DNA from: Clostridium sp. CAG:413
GTDB lineage: Bacteria; Bacillota; Clostridia; Oscillospirales; Acutalibacteraceae
Assembly: GCA_000431775.1 (NCBI GenBank)
Contig: FR888223.1
Span: 2,840-9,778, forward strand
Length of the DNA: 6,939 nt
Direction: 5' to 3'
Position 1 is the first letter of the stretch, and every line of letters begins with the position of its first letter. The translations under genes were made by a program, and so were the position numbers. Shown one piece after another: positions 5,910 to 6,939 of the stretch. Under the pieces are notes generated by a model, which saw only the letters and a program-made list of their open reading frames with translations, was not told the origin of the DNA and did not search any database.

Positions 5910-6939
5910 GTGAAAAAAGTGATTGCTTTGCTTTTGTCTTTTGCCATGCTTGTGTGCGCTTTCGGCGTTGACGCGTCGGCGCTCGGGGTATCCGCTCGCA
6001 GCGCTGTGCTCATGTGCGCCAATAACGGCGAAGTGCTGTATTCCAAAAACAGCGGCGAGCGTATGCCAATGGCGAGCACCACCAAGATAATGACTTCGCT
6101 GCTTGCCATTGAGGCGGCCGTCCCCGATATGGAGATAAAGGTCACTCACGACATGGTCGCCGTCGAGGGCACCTCGATGGGGCTTCGGGAGGGCGACAGC
6201 GTGTCTATGCGCGAGCTTGTCTACGGAATGCTGCTGCAATCGGGCAACGACGCGGCGAATACCGTCGCCGTGGCGCTCGGCGGCAGCAACGAGGGCTTCG
6301 CCCGCATGATGAATGAGCGCGCCCGCGGGATAGGCATGAATGACACAAATTTCGTGACCGCCTCAGGGCTTGACAGCGGCGAGCATTACTCCACCGCCTA
6401 CGATATGGCGCTGCTCGCCTGCGAAAGCATAAGCAACCCGGAATTCGCCGCCGTGTGCTCAAGCAAGACGGCGAGGCTGACCTACGGCAATCCGCCGTAT
6501 GCCCGCACGCTGCGAAATCACAACCGACTGCTCTGGAGCGACGACAGCGTTATTGGTATCAAGACCGGCTTCACCAAAAAAAGCGGCCGCTGCCTTGTCA
6601 GCGCCGCCGAGAGGGACGGCGTGGTGCTTGTCGCCGTGACGCTCAACGCTCCCGACGATTGGAACGACCACCTTGCCATGCTTGAATACGGCTTTGCAAG
6701 GTGCAAGACCGCTCCGCTCGAATTCCCGCAAAGCAATTTGAGCGTTAAGGTCTGCGGCGGCGTGAGGAGCAACGTGGCGGTGAGGGCGGTAGGCAAGGCA
6801 TACTGCTTTGAGGGCGAGAAATGCAGCCTTGAGCTGCTGCTGCGCCCGTTTGAATACGCCCCGGTCAGCGAGGGCGAGGTGCTGGGCACGGCGGTGTTCC
6901 GCTGCGGTGATCGCAAGGTCGCCGAGCTGCCGCTTGCGG
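5910..6939 (+). CDS. dacF: D-alanyl-D-alanine carboxypeptidase, DacF-like (3' end outside window)
   Basis: This is a secreted low-molecular-mass penicillin-binding protein (peptidase S11) that removes the terminal D-Ala from peptidoglycan pentapeptides, limiting cross-linking. The 343 visible residues start with a signal peptide: basic MKK, hydrophobic core to about 20, and a likely cut after DASA (21-24). All three active-site motifs are present: STTK (Ser56 nucleophile, Lys59), SGN (111-113) and KTG (218-220). From about 268 a beta-rich segment matches the start of a PBP5_C-type domain. The membrane-attaching C-terminus, if present, lies beyond the edge. GTG at 5910 gives a classic MKK signal start with GGGG 9 bases upstream. 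ATG at 5895 (adding MGLRC) is an alternative with no ribosome binding site and lies in the hairpin arm. In Clostridia dacF commonly follows ytfJ. B. subtilis dacF is a forespore gene, but several S11 paralogues exist, so the symbol is less sure than the activity. Confidence 0.92.
   Translation, partial: MKKVIALLLSFAMLVCAFGVDASALGVSARSAVLMCANNGEVLYSKNSGERMPMASTTKIMTSLLAIEAAVPDMEIKVTHDMVAVEGTSMGLREGDSVSMRELVYGMLLQSGNDAANTVAVALGGSNEGFARMMNERARGIGMNDTNFVTASGLDSGEHYSTAYDMALLACESISNPEFAAVCSSKTARLTYGNPPYARTLRNHNRLLWSDDSVIGIKTGFTKKSGRCLVSAAERDGVVLVAVTLNAPDDWNDHLAMLEYGFARCKTAPLEFPQSNLSVKVCGGVRSNVAVRAVGKAYCFEGEKCSLELLLRPFEYAPVSEGEVLGTAVFRCGDRKVAELPLA

Noticed and set aside
5943..5960. Lipobox in the DacF signal peptide (Cys16)
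   Set aside because: The residues before Cys16 are Met-Leu-Val, which do not fit the lipoprotein consensus, and an Ala-Ser-Ala cleavage site follows at 22-24.
5432..6145. Minus-strand open frame of 237 codons opposite ytfJ and the dacF start
   Set aside because: It is a mirror of the plus-strand codon pattern, crosses the ytfJ-dacF gap, and has no ribosome binding site or familiar motif.

Overview
The window is one densely packed, entirely plus-strand stretch of a bacterial chromosome. The protein set points to Bacillota, class Clostridia, most likely an Oscillospirales/Ruminococcaceae-type gut anaerobe. The evidence is a DUF1385 (YqhQ-like) membrane protein, an M50 site-2 protease directly before scpA-scpB, and a DUF2953 (YtfI-like) gene directly before a YtfJ/GerW gene, followed by a DacF-type carboxypeptidase. 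Base composition is G+C-rich by eye, with frequent ATA and AGG codons. The taxonomic call is inference from gene content and order, not from a marker gene.

Layout. Positions 1-861 hold the 3' part of a sensor histidine kinase (end of HAMP, HisKA, HATPase_c). Its stop overlaps the start of a DUF1385 membrane protein (839-1843), which overlaps prmC (1840-2679) by ATGA. After 1 base comes an M50 metalloprotease (2681-3355), then scpA (3371-4102) and scpB (4092-4682), which overlap by 11 bases. A DUF2953 membrane-anchored protein (4703-5392) and a ytfJ/gerW homologue (5414-5851) follow. After the only sizeable gap, 58 bases containing a stable hairpin, comes a D-alanyl-D-alanine carboxypeptidase (dacF-like, from 5910), which runs off the right edge. 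Every other spacing is 21 bases or less, so 1-5851 reads as one operon or a chain of translationally coupled genes. dacF is the most likely point of separate control.

Roles. The genes mix translation termination (PrmC methylates release factors), chromosome organisation (ScpA/ScpB, the non-SMC subunits of condensin), membrane proteolysis (M50), signalling (histidine kinase), peptidoglycan trimming (DacF) and a sporulation/germination-associated pair (DUF2953 and YtfJ). DUF1385 and DUF2953 have no function that I can assign with confidence. Four of the seven complete or 5'-complete downstream starts after prmC and the M50 gene are non-ATG (TTG, TTG, GTG, GTG).

I see no tRNA, rRNA, CRISPR array, mobile element or phage gene, and no gene-free stretch over 100 bases. 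This is an ordinary core-genome region and I do not see a new system in it. The points worth a second look are the hairpin before dacF, the two uncharacterised membrane proteins, and the persistent linkage of an M50 protease with scpAB.
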